NCBI RefSeq assembly: GCF_016908595.1
Contig: NZ_JAFBEC010000007.1
Span: 1-64,000, forward strand
Direction of reading: 5' to 3'
DNA length: 64,000 nt
Source of the DNA: Geomicrobium sediminis
GTDB lineage: Bacteria > Bacillota > Bacilli > Bacillales > Marinococcaceae
Each line of letters begins with the position of its first letter. The first letter of the stretch is position 1. Shown in pieces: positions 42,823-51,324 of the stretch. A program made the position numbers and the translations under genes. The notes under the pieces were generated by a model. It was not told the origin of the DNA. It did no database searches and was given only the letters and a program-made list of their open reading frames with translations.

Positions 42823-42834
42823 TCGCAATTGCGA
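42823..42834. promoter_or_regulatory. TCGCAATTGCGA palindrome upstream of aliB
   Basis: A perfect 12-bp palindrome 91 bp before the aliB start. ATTGCG also occurs at 42789-42794 (as TATTGCGCA) and near 42859, so the same half-site appears three times in 80 bp. Candidate operator of the alicyclic-acid operon. Confidence 0.45.
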
Positions 42835-42924
42835 GAATCATTATTATCATTGCGAATACAAAATAAGAATTTCTTTCATAGATCAACAAAAAAACGCCCT
42901 CCTCTGAGAACTTTTTTAGTCGAT

Positions 42925-43152
42925 CTACGTTATGTGAGGGTTGTCAGCCCTGTTCTTCTTTTTCATGCTTTTCCTTTCCTTTCCTTTTGCTGATAGAAAA
43001 AAACCAATGACAAATCCACCAATAGCAAAGCCAATTACGCCAATCCAGTACGGTTCACCACCAAGTAGCATACCGACGACAAACATGATGAACGCATGCA
43101 ATAACGAAAATATAATGCCTCTCTTCAACCGTCTAATTATATTAGGTTCCAT
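42925..43152 (-). CDS. Small two-span membrane protein, 75 aa
   Basis: The frame from the ATG at 43152 gives a basic start (MEPNIIRRLKRG), two helices (about residues 13-30 and 36-52) with GGEPYWIG between them and a basic tail (KGKERKSMKKK). The ribosome binding site is weak (ACGGG), so the start is uncertain. Not recognised. Confidence 0.5.
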   Translation of the reverse strand: MEPNIIRRLKRGIIFSLLHAFIMFVVGMLLGGEPYWIGVIGFAIGGFVIGFFLSAKGKERKSMKKKNRADNPHIT

Positions 43153-43215
43153 ACAACGGTATACCCGTGTTTTACTTAAATCGAACGTAATCGTAAGAAA
43201 ACAGGAATAAACATA

Positions 43216-43264
43216 TAAAAAAAGAAGCAGGCATTCATGGGTTTCCATGAACGCCTGCTTCTTT
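43216..43264 (-). terminator. Terminator of the PQQ-dehydrogenase-like gene
   Basis: AAAGAAGCAGGC pairs with GCCTGCTTCTTT, with an inner near-perfect stem, followed on the minus strand by seven T. Confidence 0.85.
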
Positions 43265-43326
43265 CATATTGTCAAGCGCCTTAAGTTAATGACATTGACA
43301 TAAGTTTAGGTGCTTTTAGAGATTAA

Positions 43327-44697
43327 TTATTCAGCGTCGTCGTCTTCATCAGTCTCAACATCGTCTTCTTCTGTGTCTTCAACTGTTTCACCTTCACCTG
43401 CTGCAGTAACCTTATAAATCATACCGCCATCAGTGATTGCAATAAGCGCGCCATCCTCAGTTACAAGAATATCACGGAAACGTTCGCCTTCTTCAGTTAA
43501 TAGACGTTCTTCTCCAACGACGAGGTCATCTTCAATAACGACACGTACAATATAGCTCGGCGCTAAACCACCGATGAACAAGTTGTTCTCCCATTCAGGA
43601 ATTGCATCGTTATCATAGAATGACATACCACTTGGTGCACTTGTTGGATCCCAATAATATACTGGTTCAACAAAGCCTTGCGCATCGTGTTCTGAAATAC
43701 CGTCGTTGATTAATTCACCACTGTACTCGATACCATAAGAAACAATTGGCCATCCATAGTTATTACCTGGCTCAATAATATTCAGTTCATCCCCAGCTTG
43801 TGGACCGAATTCAACAATCCATAAGTCTCCTGTTTCAGGGTGGAAGTCCACACCTTGAATATTACGGTGACCGTAGCTGTAAATACCATCTAGTGCGTCT
43901 TCATCTTCGATAAATGGATTCGTATCTACTGCTTCTCCATCTTGTGTAATGTGAATTACTTTACCTAAGTACGCATCTAAGTCTTGTGCACGTTCGCGAA
44001 TTGGATCATCTGAACGTTCACCAGTTGTTAAGAATAGGTTGTCTTCATCATCAAAGATAATACGTCCACCATAGTGTAAGTCACCATCATAAGCTGGTTC
44101 TGCTTGGAAGATTACTTCAAAATCTTCAAGTGAGGCTTCATCTTCTGATAAAACACCTTTACCGACAGCAGTTACAGTACCATCTTCAAGATCTTGAGCA
44201 AACGTCATAAATACTAATCTTGATTCGTCAAAATCAGGTGCAATGGTTACATCAAGTAAACCACCTTGACCTTCGTTATTTACTTCTGGTGTACCTTCGA
44301 TTGGATCTGAAACAGAGCCATCTTCAAGGTTTATAATAAGAAGCTCTGCTGAATCTCTTTGCGTAACAAGTAAGCGGTTTGTATCAAACTCTTCCATACC
44401 CCAAGACACGTCAAGACCCTCAGCAACAACTTCCACATCAAGTTCTGCTTCAGTCTCTACTTCAGGTGCTCTTGTTTGTTCTGGAAATGCTGGTTCAAAC
44501 TCAGTAACTTTTGGTTCAGATTCTGCACTTGTATCTGAACTTTCATCAGCGCCCTCGTCAGCACTTTCTTCTGTTTCAACATCCGAGTCATCCGTTGATT
44601 CTTCGTCTGAAGTATCACCATTGCCACATGCTGCCAAAGTCAATACAGAGATCAGCATTGTAAAAGACATTAATCTTGACCACGAAACTTTCGTCAT
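43327..44697 (-). CDS. PQQ-dependent sugar dehydrogenase-like lipoprotein
   Basis: A 456-aa exported lipoprotein (signal with lipobox VLTLAAC). After a 60-residue Asp/Glu/Ser linker comes the six-bladed soluble glucose dehydrogenase fold: GGLLDVTIAPDF, HYGGRIIFDDEDNLFLTTGERSD (residues about 205-227, in two strands), YLGKVIHITQDG, SYGHRNIQGVDFHPETG and PGNNYGWPIVSYG. Relatives (YliI/Asd) oxidise aldoses with PQQ, but many Bacillus members have not been tested. The C-terminus is another acidic tail. Extreme acidity fits an alkaline or salty outside. GGGAGG precedes the ATG at 44697. Confidence 0.85.
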   Translation of the reverse strand: MTKVSWSRLMSFTMLISVLTLAACGNGDTSDEESTDDSDVETEESADEGADESSDTSAESEPKVTEFEPAFPEQTRAPEVETEAELDVEVVAEGLDVSWGMEEFDTNRLLVTQRDSAELLIINLEDGSVSDPIEGTPEVNNEGQGGLLDVTIAPDFDESRLVFMTFAQDLEDGTVTAVGKGVLSEDEASLEDFEVIFQAEPAYDGDLHYGGRIIFDDEDNLFLTTGERSDDPIRERAQDLDAYLGKVIHITQDGEAVDTNPFIEDEDALDGIYSYGHRNIQGVDFHPETGDLWIVEFGPQAGDELNIIEPGNNYGWPIVSYGIEYSGELINDGISEHDAQGFVEPVYYWDPTSAPSGMSFYDNDAIPEWENNLFIGGLAPSYIVRVVIEDDLVVGEERLLTEEGERFRDILVTEDGALIAITDGGMIYKVTAAGEGETVEDTEEDDVETDEDDDAE

Positions 44698-44855
44698 TCT
44701 TTTTCCTCCCAATTTCTAAACTATTAAACTGAATATGACACGAAAGTCTTAACCAATTTTTGATACTGAGTTTCAGGTGACTGAACTTTAGTAACAAAAT
44801 AAAACTCCTTTGAAATAATATCAAAATTATCTTCGGATTGCAAAGGAATGATAGC

Positions 44856-44964
44856 GTGGCTAGTATTGTAAAAAAAGGAAAATCATACCAAGCAAAAGTT
44901 TCTTTGTACAAGTATGGAGTACATAAAAAGCTAACTAAAACATTTCCAACTAAAAGGAATCAAA
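44856..44964 (+). pseudogene. Remnant of a phage-type tyrosine integrase N-terminus
   Basis: A GTG with AAAGGAATG upstream starts the frame VASIVKKGKSYQAKVSL followed by YKYGVHKKLTKTFPTK, which is the arm-binding N-terminal domain of Tn916/phage integrases. The reading frame then loses all similarity and no catalytic domain follows, because the sortase gene on the other strand begins its 3' end at 44991. A decayed trace of a mobile element. Confidence 0.65.
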
Positions 44965-44990
44965 AACCTTTGGGCTTTAGGAAACGATGG

Positions 44991-45920
44991 CTATTCTGCC
45001 ACCGTTACATTCTCAGCATCTGATTCATTTCCGAAGTAATCGATCGTTTTTATGATGTAATTCTCTTGTTCATCTGTCATTTGTATCGCTTTTCTTTCTT
45101 TTTGGGAAACGCTTTTTACATACGTTTCTGTTCCTTCAGCATCAACTGAGTAAATGCGATAACCAGCGACATGATCTTCACGAACAGCATGCCAAGTGAG
45201 CAATGTTCCTTGTACCGTTAACTCAGTTGGCGATGACGGTTGTAACTCTTCATCTTCCTCATCGTCGATTAGTGACGTGTACACGACAAGGCGCTCATCA
45301 TGGGTACCGACGTCACGATCAAAGATTCCTGCACATGTAATCAAATTTAATTGCTTCGTATCACTTGAACCGAAGATTTCATCAACCGGAGAATCATCAA
45401 AAGGATAGCTTTCTAACCGTTCAACAACATACTCCAGTTCCTCTCCGTCTTCACCCGCAACCAAGATCGAATCGCCCTCTTCTAGCTCGTCTAAATCAAA
45501 AAATACCGCAGGTCCAGTACGATCATCAACGTGGCCTGCTAATACTGCATTCCCAATTCCACCTGGCTTCGTACCAGGTTCGTACCAGCCTACATCTGTT
45601 CCGTTGTCAGGCACACCCATTTGGCCATTATCTAGCTGACCGACTTCCACAATTGGCGCGTTGATGTCTAAAGTAGGAATTGAAATGCTCGTTGGATTGA
45701 TTTCACTGCTTTTGCTTCTTTCACGTTCGGCTTGATCAATCATTTCTTGATCAAGGTTAAATTCTTCAGCGATCGTCTGTTCTGTATAAGGCTCTATCGT
45801 TTGATCTTTTTCTTGTAATCGAACACCTTCATCGACTAGTGATCCGTCACGATCTTGAGCATCCGTCGTACTACAACCGATAACTAGTAACGACAAGGCA
45901 ATAGCTACGAATCCTTTCAT
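44991..45920 (-). CDS. Class F sortase, lipoprotein with C-terminal FN3-like domain
   Basis: A 309-aa exported transpeptidase. N-terminal signal with lipobox LLVIGC. The sortase domain (about residues 75-215) has the catalytic His in AVLAGHVDDRTG, the catalytic Cys in LNLITCAGIFDRD and Arg in THDERLVVYTS, the pattern of class F. A 90-residue C-terminal extension (SSPTELTVQGTLLTWHAV..., GYRIYSVDAEGTE) looks like a fibronectin type III module. A surface protein with an MPQTG tail is encoded immediately upstream, and is its probable substrate. Confidence 0.85.
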   Translation of the reverse strand: MKGFVAIALSLLVIGCSTTDAQDRDGSLVDEGVRLQEKDQTIEPYTEQTIAEEFNLDQEMIDQAERERSKSSEINPTSISIPTLDINAPIVEVGQLDNGQMGVPDNGTDVGWYEPGTKPGGIGNAVLAGHVDDRTGPAVFFDLDELEEGDSILVAGEDGEELEYVVERLESYPFDDSPVDEIFGSSDTKQLNLITCAGIFDRDVGTHDERLVVYTSLIDDEEDEELQPSSPTELTVQGTLLTWHAVREDHVAGYRIYSVDAEGTETYVKSVSQKERKAIQMTDEQENYIIKTIDYFGNESDAENVTVAE

Positions 45921-45983
45921 AAAATCATCACTCCTTATCCAAAACGTAAAAGAAGAGGACTATTCCTCTCCTTTTACTTCGAC

Positions 45984-47333
45984 TTATCCATTCGTGCGGA
46001 AGCGACGAACACCAAAGTAGCCAACAAATCCAGCTGTAGCACCAGCTAAAATCCAAGCCAACCATTGTAGCGTCATACCTGAATCACTCGTACCACCCAT
46101 ACCTGTTTGAGGCATTTCTGGAACTGCCGCTTCTTCTTCAAACAATTCAGGGTTTTGTGTTACGATCGCATCGGCTAAACCTGCCCCAATATCAAAGGTA
46201 AACGCGTATCCTTCTCTATACTGTTCTAATGAACCATCATAGTCACCTTCGATATAACGATCAAAGGTCGTAAATACTTGTTCTTCATGCATATTCACGA
46301 GTTCAGTCGCATCAGCTGCTGGTAAAATCCCGTCAGTTGCCGTTTCTAAAAACATACCAAACTCATCAGCAAATGTTTCTAAGCGGTTTTGTGCTTCTTC
46401 TTTTGCCGCTTCATCGTCGTTTTTGACCGCATTCACATAATCACTTTGTGCAAGAATGTGATTTCCTTGCCAAATTTGTTCAAATTGCTCTCCGCCTTCT
46501 TCACCGTAAACAGAAGAGATTGTTGCTTTTAAATCCGCTGTATTTTCATCTTCAACCCAACTTACAAAGTCGAAGTCTTCACTTTCTTTAAATTCTTTTG
46601 ACATCGATAATGTTGCGAGTGCAAAATGTTCAGCGACTAAATTACTTAAGTCCGAGCGAAGATCACCAGCTGCCGTCAATGGTACACTTCCTTCGAACTG
46701 ATCAGGGTTTTGCTGCACAATCGCATCGGATAATGCTGCACTAATATCAAACATGTGCGATAATCCTTCACGATAAGTCATATAAGCCGTCTCATAGTCA
46801 CCGTCAACGTATGCATTAAACGCATCTTCAACTTGTTGCTCATGTACGTCTAACACTTCAATGGCCGCATCGCTTGGTAACGTGCCTTCCGTTGCTGTTT
46901 CTAAAAACTCCCCGAACTCGACGTAAAACATATCAAGCATAGCAGACGCTTCTTCTTGGGCTTCAGTGTCTCCATCTTTTACAGCTTGCACGTAATCGGC
47001 AGTGTAATCGTTATGTGCTGAGAAAATCCGATCGAATTCTTCTGCCCCCTCATCACCATAGAGTGAACCGATGGCTGGTTTCATGTCTGCAGCGTTTTGC
47101 TCAAGTGCTTCTTGAGCCGCTTGTGCTCCTTCGTCACCGTCATATTGCTTTTGCATCGACAACACAGCGAGCGCAAAATGTTCAGATAACAAATGATCCA
47201 GAGTTCCTCTAAGCTCAATAGCAGGTGTGTTCACTTGCGACATACTTTCTTCGGCATGAATCGTTTGTGCGAACGTCGGAGTTAATAGGGCAACACTCAA
47301 TACTGGAATAAATGCTTTTTTTATTTTTTTCAT
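45984..47333 (-). CDS. MPQTG-anchored surface protein with an internal duplication
   Basis: A 449-aa exported protein: signal peptide (KKIKKAFIPVLSVALLTPTFAQ), two copies of a 170-residue domain, and a sorting signal EMPQTGMGGTSDSG + helix + basic tail RRFRTNG. The repeats share HFALAxLSM, SxYGxEGxExF, FxEFxxFLETATxGxLP, NMHEEQV/DVHEQQV, YRExxxxxFDIxAxLxDAIVxQNPxxF. Conserved His and Glu could bind metal, but I do not recognise the domain's function. The sequence is very acidic. AGGAGTG precedes the ATG. Next gene downstream is the class F sortase. Confidence 0.82.
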   Translation of the reverse strand: MKKIKKAFIPVLSVALLTPTFAQTIHAEESMSQVNTPAIELRGTLDHLLSEHFALAVLSMQKQYDGDEGAQAAQEALEQNAADMKPAIGSLYGDEGAEEFDRIFSAHNDYTADYVQAVKDGDTEAQEEASAMLDMFYVEFGEFLETATEGTLPSDAAIEVLDVHEQQVEDAFNAYVDGDYETAYMTYREGLSHMFDISAALSDAIVQQNPDQFEGSVPLTAAGDLRSDLSNLVAEHFALATLSMSKEFKESEDFDFVSWVEDENTADLKATISSVYGEEGGEQFEQIWQGNHILAQSDYVNAVKNDDEAAKEEAQNRLETFADEFGMFLETATDGILPAADATELVNMHEEQVFTTFDRYIEGDYDGSLEQYREGYAFTFDIGAGLADAIVTQNPELFEEEAAVPEMPQTGMGGTSDSGMTLQWLAWILAGATAGFVGYFGVRRFRTNG

Positions 47334-47455
47334 GGTGGCACTCCTTTATGTTTTGATTTCACTAGAGCTAACGAAACGAAGAATAATATGGATCACTTTT
47401 CTTTAAACTTTTTTAAAAAAGCTTTCTCTAGCAATAAAAATACTCGTCAAGAACA

Positions 47456-47488
47456 CAAAAAAACTCGCCAACACATTGTGTTGACGAG
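47456..47488 (-). terminator. Terminator of the sigma/anti-sigma operon
   Basis: CTCGCCAACAC pairs with GTGTTGACGAG (one mismatch as G-T), followed on the minus strand by seven T. Confidence 0.8.
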
Positions 47489-47501
47489 CCTCTTTACCAT
47501 T

Positions 47502-48290
47502 TTACAATTCCTCTAATAAAACGATCTCGCCTTCTGGAACTTCGCTCGTTTCATCTGGTTCAATCGTAATCGCAATCGTATCGAATCCCATTTCTGGGTC
47601 AATATCAAAGGTGGACATCCCACTGCCATCTTCAGCAGGTGTAAACGTACCCGCTCGGTACGGATCTCCCTCTTTTAACAGCCATACTTGATAGACTTGT
47701 GTATCTTCTGTCTGGGTGAGCTGATTAGCTTCAACGATGAGTTGTTGGTATTGGTCTTTATTCACAATTGAAGCTCTCGCTTCAAACGGAATATTTTCTT
47801 CTGACGGTTGTAGACTTAGTTGTTGTGCCAGAGAATCAATCGAGATACTTTCTATTGGCGCTGTTTCTTCTGGTTCTACTTCTTCTTGCGTCGATAACTG
47901 ACTAAAAGCATAGCCGTTTCCAACGAGCGACAACAATAATGCTGCAGCTAAAGACGGTATTACCCATCCTAGTTTTTTTCTATTCTTTGGCACCACTACT
48001 GAGTTTTGACTCTCTTGATCGGTCGTAAAGTTGTGAACGTTATCATCTTCTTCATTCACATCATTCGGTGTTCGTTTATTAAATGCCGCTTCTAGCACTT
48101 GCTGTTTTAACGCCGATGGAGGTTCAATTGGTTCAGCACTGAATCCTAAATCATCCGTAAGTTCCTGTAGTTCACGCAACTCTTCACGACAATCCCCACA
48201 TGTCGTTAGATGTTTTTCAAATGAACGCTTTTCTTCATCTGATAACTGGCCATTAAAATAATCAATTAAATGATCACAATGGTTACTCAT
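47502..48290 (-). CDS. Anti-sigma factor (zinc-finger, RskA-like)
   Basis: A 262-aa single-span membrane protein. The cytoplasmic N-terminus has the ZAS-type motif HLTTCGDCREELRE (HxxxCxxC), one membrane helix at about residues 107-126, and an outer RskA-type domain (YQVWLLKEGDPYRAGTF, DTIAITIEPDETSEVPEG). It should hold the ECF sigma factor encoded upstream; the genes overlap by 8 nt (ATGAGTAA). The start at 48290 is the overlap ATG. Confidence 0.88.
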   Translation of the reverse strand: MSNHCDHLIDYFNGQLSDEEKRSFEKHLTTCGDCREELRELQELTDDLGFSAEPIEPPSALKQQVLEAAFNKRTPNDVNEEDDNVHNFTTDQESQNSVVVPKNRKKLGWVIPSLAAALLLSLVGNGYAFSQLSTQEEVEPEETAPIESISIDSLAQQLSLQPSEENIPFEARASIVNKDQYQQLIVEANQLTQTEDTQVYQVWLLKEGDPYRAGTFTPAEDGSGMSTFDIDPEMGFDTIAITIEPDETSEVPEGEIVLLEEL

Positions 48291-48849
48291 GAATGATCCC
48301 CCCATTCTGCTCAATGTCCTCTATTGTATCTTTTAGATGCCTTAAAGCGAGACGGATCCTTCCTTTAACAGTCCCTAAAGGAATCTCACAAGCGTCCGCA
48401 ATTTTTTGTTGTGATAACCCCTGATAATAAAACAGCACAATCACTTTTTCTTGTTCTGGTTTTAGACGCTTGAGTGCCTGATTGATTGTTGTTCGCTTTT
48501 CTTTCCATTCAATCTGATCTTCAATACTCGGATCAGGATCTTCAGTCATCTCTTTTGTGAACAGTTCAGAAGTTGTTTCTTTTCGTTTACGAAGATGGTC
48601 AATGACCGTGTTTCGAGTAATCGTCAACAACCAACTTGAAAACTTTCCCTTCGTTTCATCGTATGAACTTTTCTGTGTCCAAATCTTTATAAAAACCTCT
48701 TGCACAATTTCTTCGGCGACTTGTTGATCGTTAATCATCTTAAAGCTAAACGAGTAAAGAAGTTTGCTGTATTGATCATACAGCTGTGCTAATGCTTCTT
48801 TGTCGCCAAGCTTTAGTCTGACATAGGTTTTTGCATCTCGTTCAGACAT
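48283..48849 (-). CDS. ECF sigma factor (SigK/RskA group)
   Basis: A 188-aa sigma factor. Region 2: LYDQYSKLLYSFSFKMINDQQVAEEIVQEVFIKIW (in two helices), region 4: LSQQKIADACEIPLGTVKGRIRLALRHL, the DNA-recognition helix. AAAAGGAG precedes the ATG. With the anti-sigma gene it forms a two-gene operon. The closest surface genes on the same strand encode the MPQTG protein and sortase; control of them is an inference. Confidence 0.9.
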   Translation of the reverse strand: MSERDAKTYVRLKLGDKEALAQLYDQYSKLLYSFSFKMINDQQVAEEIVQEVFIKIWTQKSSYDETKGKFSSWLLTITRNTVIDHLRKRKETTSELFTKEMTEDPDPSIEDQIEWKEKRTTINQALKRLKPEQEKVIVLFYYQGLSQQKIADACEIPLGTVKGRIRLALRHLKDTIEDIEQNGGIIHE

Positions 48850-49053
48850 GCGATTCTCCTTTTTAATTCGATCTCGATTTAGAGGTATAAAAAATCGGAA
48901 TAATTGCTGTGCCTGATTTTACACACATCTCCCTAGAAAAGCTAACCTTAACTTCGCATATTTACACAACAAGTAAACGAACAAATTCATCAAATGGATC
49001 ATTAAAATTATGAAAATAACTAAATACCATTAGAAAAATTCATGATAAATAGG

Positions 49054-49071
49054 CGTTCTCTCGTGAGAACA
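49054..49071 (-). terminator. Weak hairpin after the sigma-54 activator
   Basis: GTTCTC-TCGT-GAGAAC (6-bp stem) just past the stop codon; the following minus-strand sequence CCTATTTATC has few T, so this is tentative. Confidence 0.4.
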
Positions 49072-49073
49072 CC

Positions 49074-50321
49074 TCAGATCTGGTGTTTTGATAATTTACG
49101 ATAAAGACTGGAAAGATGAATGTCTAACAACGCTGCTGCCTTTGTTCGATCACCTTCAACTTCCAAGATCGCTTTTTCAATAATCGCTTTTTCATAGTGA
49201 TTCATTGCTTGTTCTAACGTGCCGTGGAACGGTTCCTTCTGTGCCGTATGGTCTAAATGAACATTGTCATAACGACCTAAATCTTCTTGAGCCAAATGCG
49301 AGCCTTCAACGATATTCATCCCTCGTTCGATACTAGACTTTAACTCGCGCACGTTCCCTGGCCACGTGTAAGACAGCGCCCACGCTTTTAGATCCTCTGA
49401 CACTTCAGTCACTTGCTTACCGAGACTCTGATTAAATTCATGGATATAATGCTCAATTAAAATTAACACATCACGCTCACGTTCTCGTAGTGGCGGCACA
49501 TTCAAGTCAAATACGTACAACCGGTAATACAAATCTTCACGAAACTTTCCTTCTGTGACGAGTTGCTTTAAATTCTTGTTCGTAGCTGCAACGACGCGGA
49601 TGTTCACAGTTTTACTTCTCACACCGCCAAGTCTATCTACTTCGCGTTCTTGCAACACTCGTAGCAACTTCCCTTGTGAAGCGTAACTTAACTCTGAGAT
49701 TTCATCGAGAAAAAGCGTTCCATTTTGCGCAAGTTCAACTTTTCCAGGTTTGCCGTCTCGTCTTGCTCCACTAAATGCCCCAGCTTCATAGCCGAACATT
49801 TCGGACTCAAATAACTCATCTGGTATGGCAACACAATTAACAGCCACAAACGGATGCTTATTTCTCGCACTGTTGTTATGAATGCCCCTTGCAAAGAGTT
49901 CTTTTCCAGTCCCACTTTCCCCAGTTAACAACACCGTCGAATCGCTCGTCGCCACTTTCGTTGCCAAATCTTTTATTCGATTCATTGCTCGACTCGTACC
50001 AATAATATGATTTAATTCGTCAGATGAATGCTTCTTGTGATTTGTATTAGACGTTAATTTTGCGACACGACTCATCACAGCAAGTATGTAAAATAACTCT
50101 TGCCCGTTTGTATCCTTACGTTTAACGAGGTAACGCTCTCCAGAAATGTTAACGAGACAAAGCTCGTCTTCTTCATGATCAACTTCAACACTTTCATTTA
50201 AAAAATGATTATATCTATGATCTGAAAACGGTTGGTACATAAAGTCATTCACATCGGTAATTTTACGATTGCGATCTACTATAACGATCGCAAATGTTTC
50301 AAGACGTTTCAAACGAATCAC
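49074..50321 (-). CDS. Sigma-54-dependent transcriptional activator
   Basis: A 415-aa enhancer-binding protein. An N-terminal PAS-like sensor (residues 1-85) precedes the AAA+ domain: IIGTSRAMNRIKDL, Walker A LLTGESGTGKE, the sigma-54 contact loop FGYEAGAFSGA (GAFSGA in place of GAFTGA), Walker B NGTLFLDEISE and the arginine finger region LYYRLYVF. The C-terminal Fis-type helix-turn-helix is GDRTKAAALLDIHLSSLYRKL. The upstream MaoC gene is 6 nt away. The target sigma-54 promoters are unknown. Confidence 0.92.
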   Translation of the reverse strand: MIRLKRLETFAIVIVDRNRKITDVNDFMYQPFSDHRYNHFLNESVEVDHEEDELCLVNISGERYLVKRKDTNGQELFYILAVMSRVAKLTSNTNHKKHSSDELNHIIGTSRAMNRIKDLATKVATSDSTVLLTGESGTGKELFARGIHNNSARNKHPFVAVNCVAIPDELFESEMFGYEAGAFSGARRDGKPGKVELAQNGTLFLDEISELSYASQGKLLRVLQEREVDRLGGVRSKTVNIRVVAATNKNLKQLVTEGKFREDLYYRLYVFDLNVPPLRERERDVLILIEHYIHEFNQSLGKQVTEVSEDLKAWALSYTWPGNVRELKSSIERGMNIVEGSHLAQEDLGRYDNVHLDHTAQKEPFHGTLEQAMNHYEKAIIEKAILEVEGDRTKAAALLDIHLSSLYRKLSKHQI

Positions 50322-50327
50322 GCCCTT

Positions 50328-50735
50328 TTACGAATTTTCCAGAACGTAGACAACCACTTGTCCTTTAATCACTTCGTTACCGTCTGAATCATAACACGTC
50401 ACTTTTTCTGTAATCCAATTCCGCTTCTCATGAATATCAATGACGACAAGTTCCGCAGTCACTGCGTCTCCAACATACACGGGTGAATAATAGACAAGGT
50501 CTTTTTGCACGAGAATGCACGGCGTTCCAGGAAGCCGTTCACTAATTAATTGTGTAATCAAGCTCTCTGTTAATAAAGCCGGTACGATTGGCTTTGGATA
50601 CTGGGATGTCCAACGGTTGCCTTCCATCGTGTACACCGGCGAATAATCGTTTGTAAGCTCACTACTTCTCTTTACATCTTCTTTCGTAAATGTTCGGGTC
50701 AATGTTGCTTTCTGACCATGAAACGCTGTAATCAT
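50328..50735 (-). CDS. MaoC-like hot-dog protein
   Basis: A 135-aa hot-dog fold protein of the MaoC/(R)-enoyl-CoA hydratase group: FTKEDVKRSSELTNDYSPVY, KPIVPALLTESLITQLISERLPG and DLVYYSPVYVGDAVTAE. The canonical catalytic Asp-x5-His is partly altered: ELTNDYSPVYT has Asp but no His where DxNPxH is normal, so the hydratase activity is doubtful. ATG at 50735. Cotranscribed with the sigma-54 activator. Confidence 0.78.
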   Translation of the reverse strand: MITAFHGQKATLTRTFTKEDVKRSSELTNDYSPVYTMEGNRWTSQYPKPIVPALLTESLITQLISERLPGTPCILVQKDLVYYSPVYVGDAVTAELVVIDIHEKRNWITEKVTCYDSDGNEVIKGQVVVYVLENS

Positions 50736-50764
50736 CCTTTTCACCACCTAAAACTAAAATACTG

Positions 50765-51031
50765 TTAAATAAAAATTGCACACATCATTACAACACAAAT
50801 AAATGTACCATAACTGCTTAAGCGTAGCGGGTGCATTAATTTCAACTCCAACACCGGCTTCAATCTACTCATAATGTAAAAGAAAAGAAGACTGCCTACT
50901 ATAAAAGCAAGGATACCTAGTATAATTGGAAATGATGAGGCGTTTACTAAGTCAACCGTTGACGTTGCAAACAAGAACCACAAATAACCTAAAAACACGA
51001 ACGTGACGACAGGAATGAAAAATCTTTTCAT
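50765..51031 (-). CDS. Small three-span membrane protein, 88 aa
   Basis: Hydrophobic stretches at about residues 6-23, 33-54 and 71-86 with a basic loop before the last (SRLKPVLELKLMHPLRL). The ATG at 51031 follows AGAGGTG. It may share a transcript with the MaoC gene 30 nt downstream. Not recognised. Confidence 0.6.
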   Translation of the reverse strand: MKRFFIPVVTFVFLGYLWFLFATSTVDLVNASSFPIILGILAFIVGSLLFFYIMSRLKPVLELKLMHPLRLSSYGTFICVVMMCAIFI

Positions 51032-51324
51032 CACTAACACCTCTTTAAGGAAGTATTTACGTCCTAAAAAGCTTACTTTAAGTTTACTAAACGGTTAACC
51101 TATATTAAAGATAAAATATTAAGAAAAAATTAATTATACGGCATCTTTATGAATGATCGCGTTCACGATGGAAAAATGATTTTGCCTTGAACCTTTGGGA
51201 CTTGATTTACAATTCTCCGTGGCATAAGTGCCAACAGGTCTTCCTTTCACGTATTGATAAGGTATAATAAAGGTTTCGTGAGAAGAATAATACTACCAAT
51301 AACTTAAATAAATGAGGCATGTAC

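Noticed and set aside
43011-43210. Plus-strand frames opposite the 75-aa membrane protein
   Set aside because: They are antisense to a better-supported minus frame and lack start signals.
48850-48960. Autoregulated ECF promoter upstream of the sigma gene
   Set aside because: I could not find a convincing shared -35/-10 pair with the MPQTG protein or sortase genes.
51220-51233. TTGGCAC near a TGGCA-TAAG-TGCCA inverted repeat as a sigma-54 promoter
   Set aside because: The -12 element (TTGC) is missing at the required spacing, and it is not placed before the MaoC or activator genes in a convincing way.
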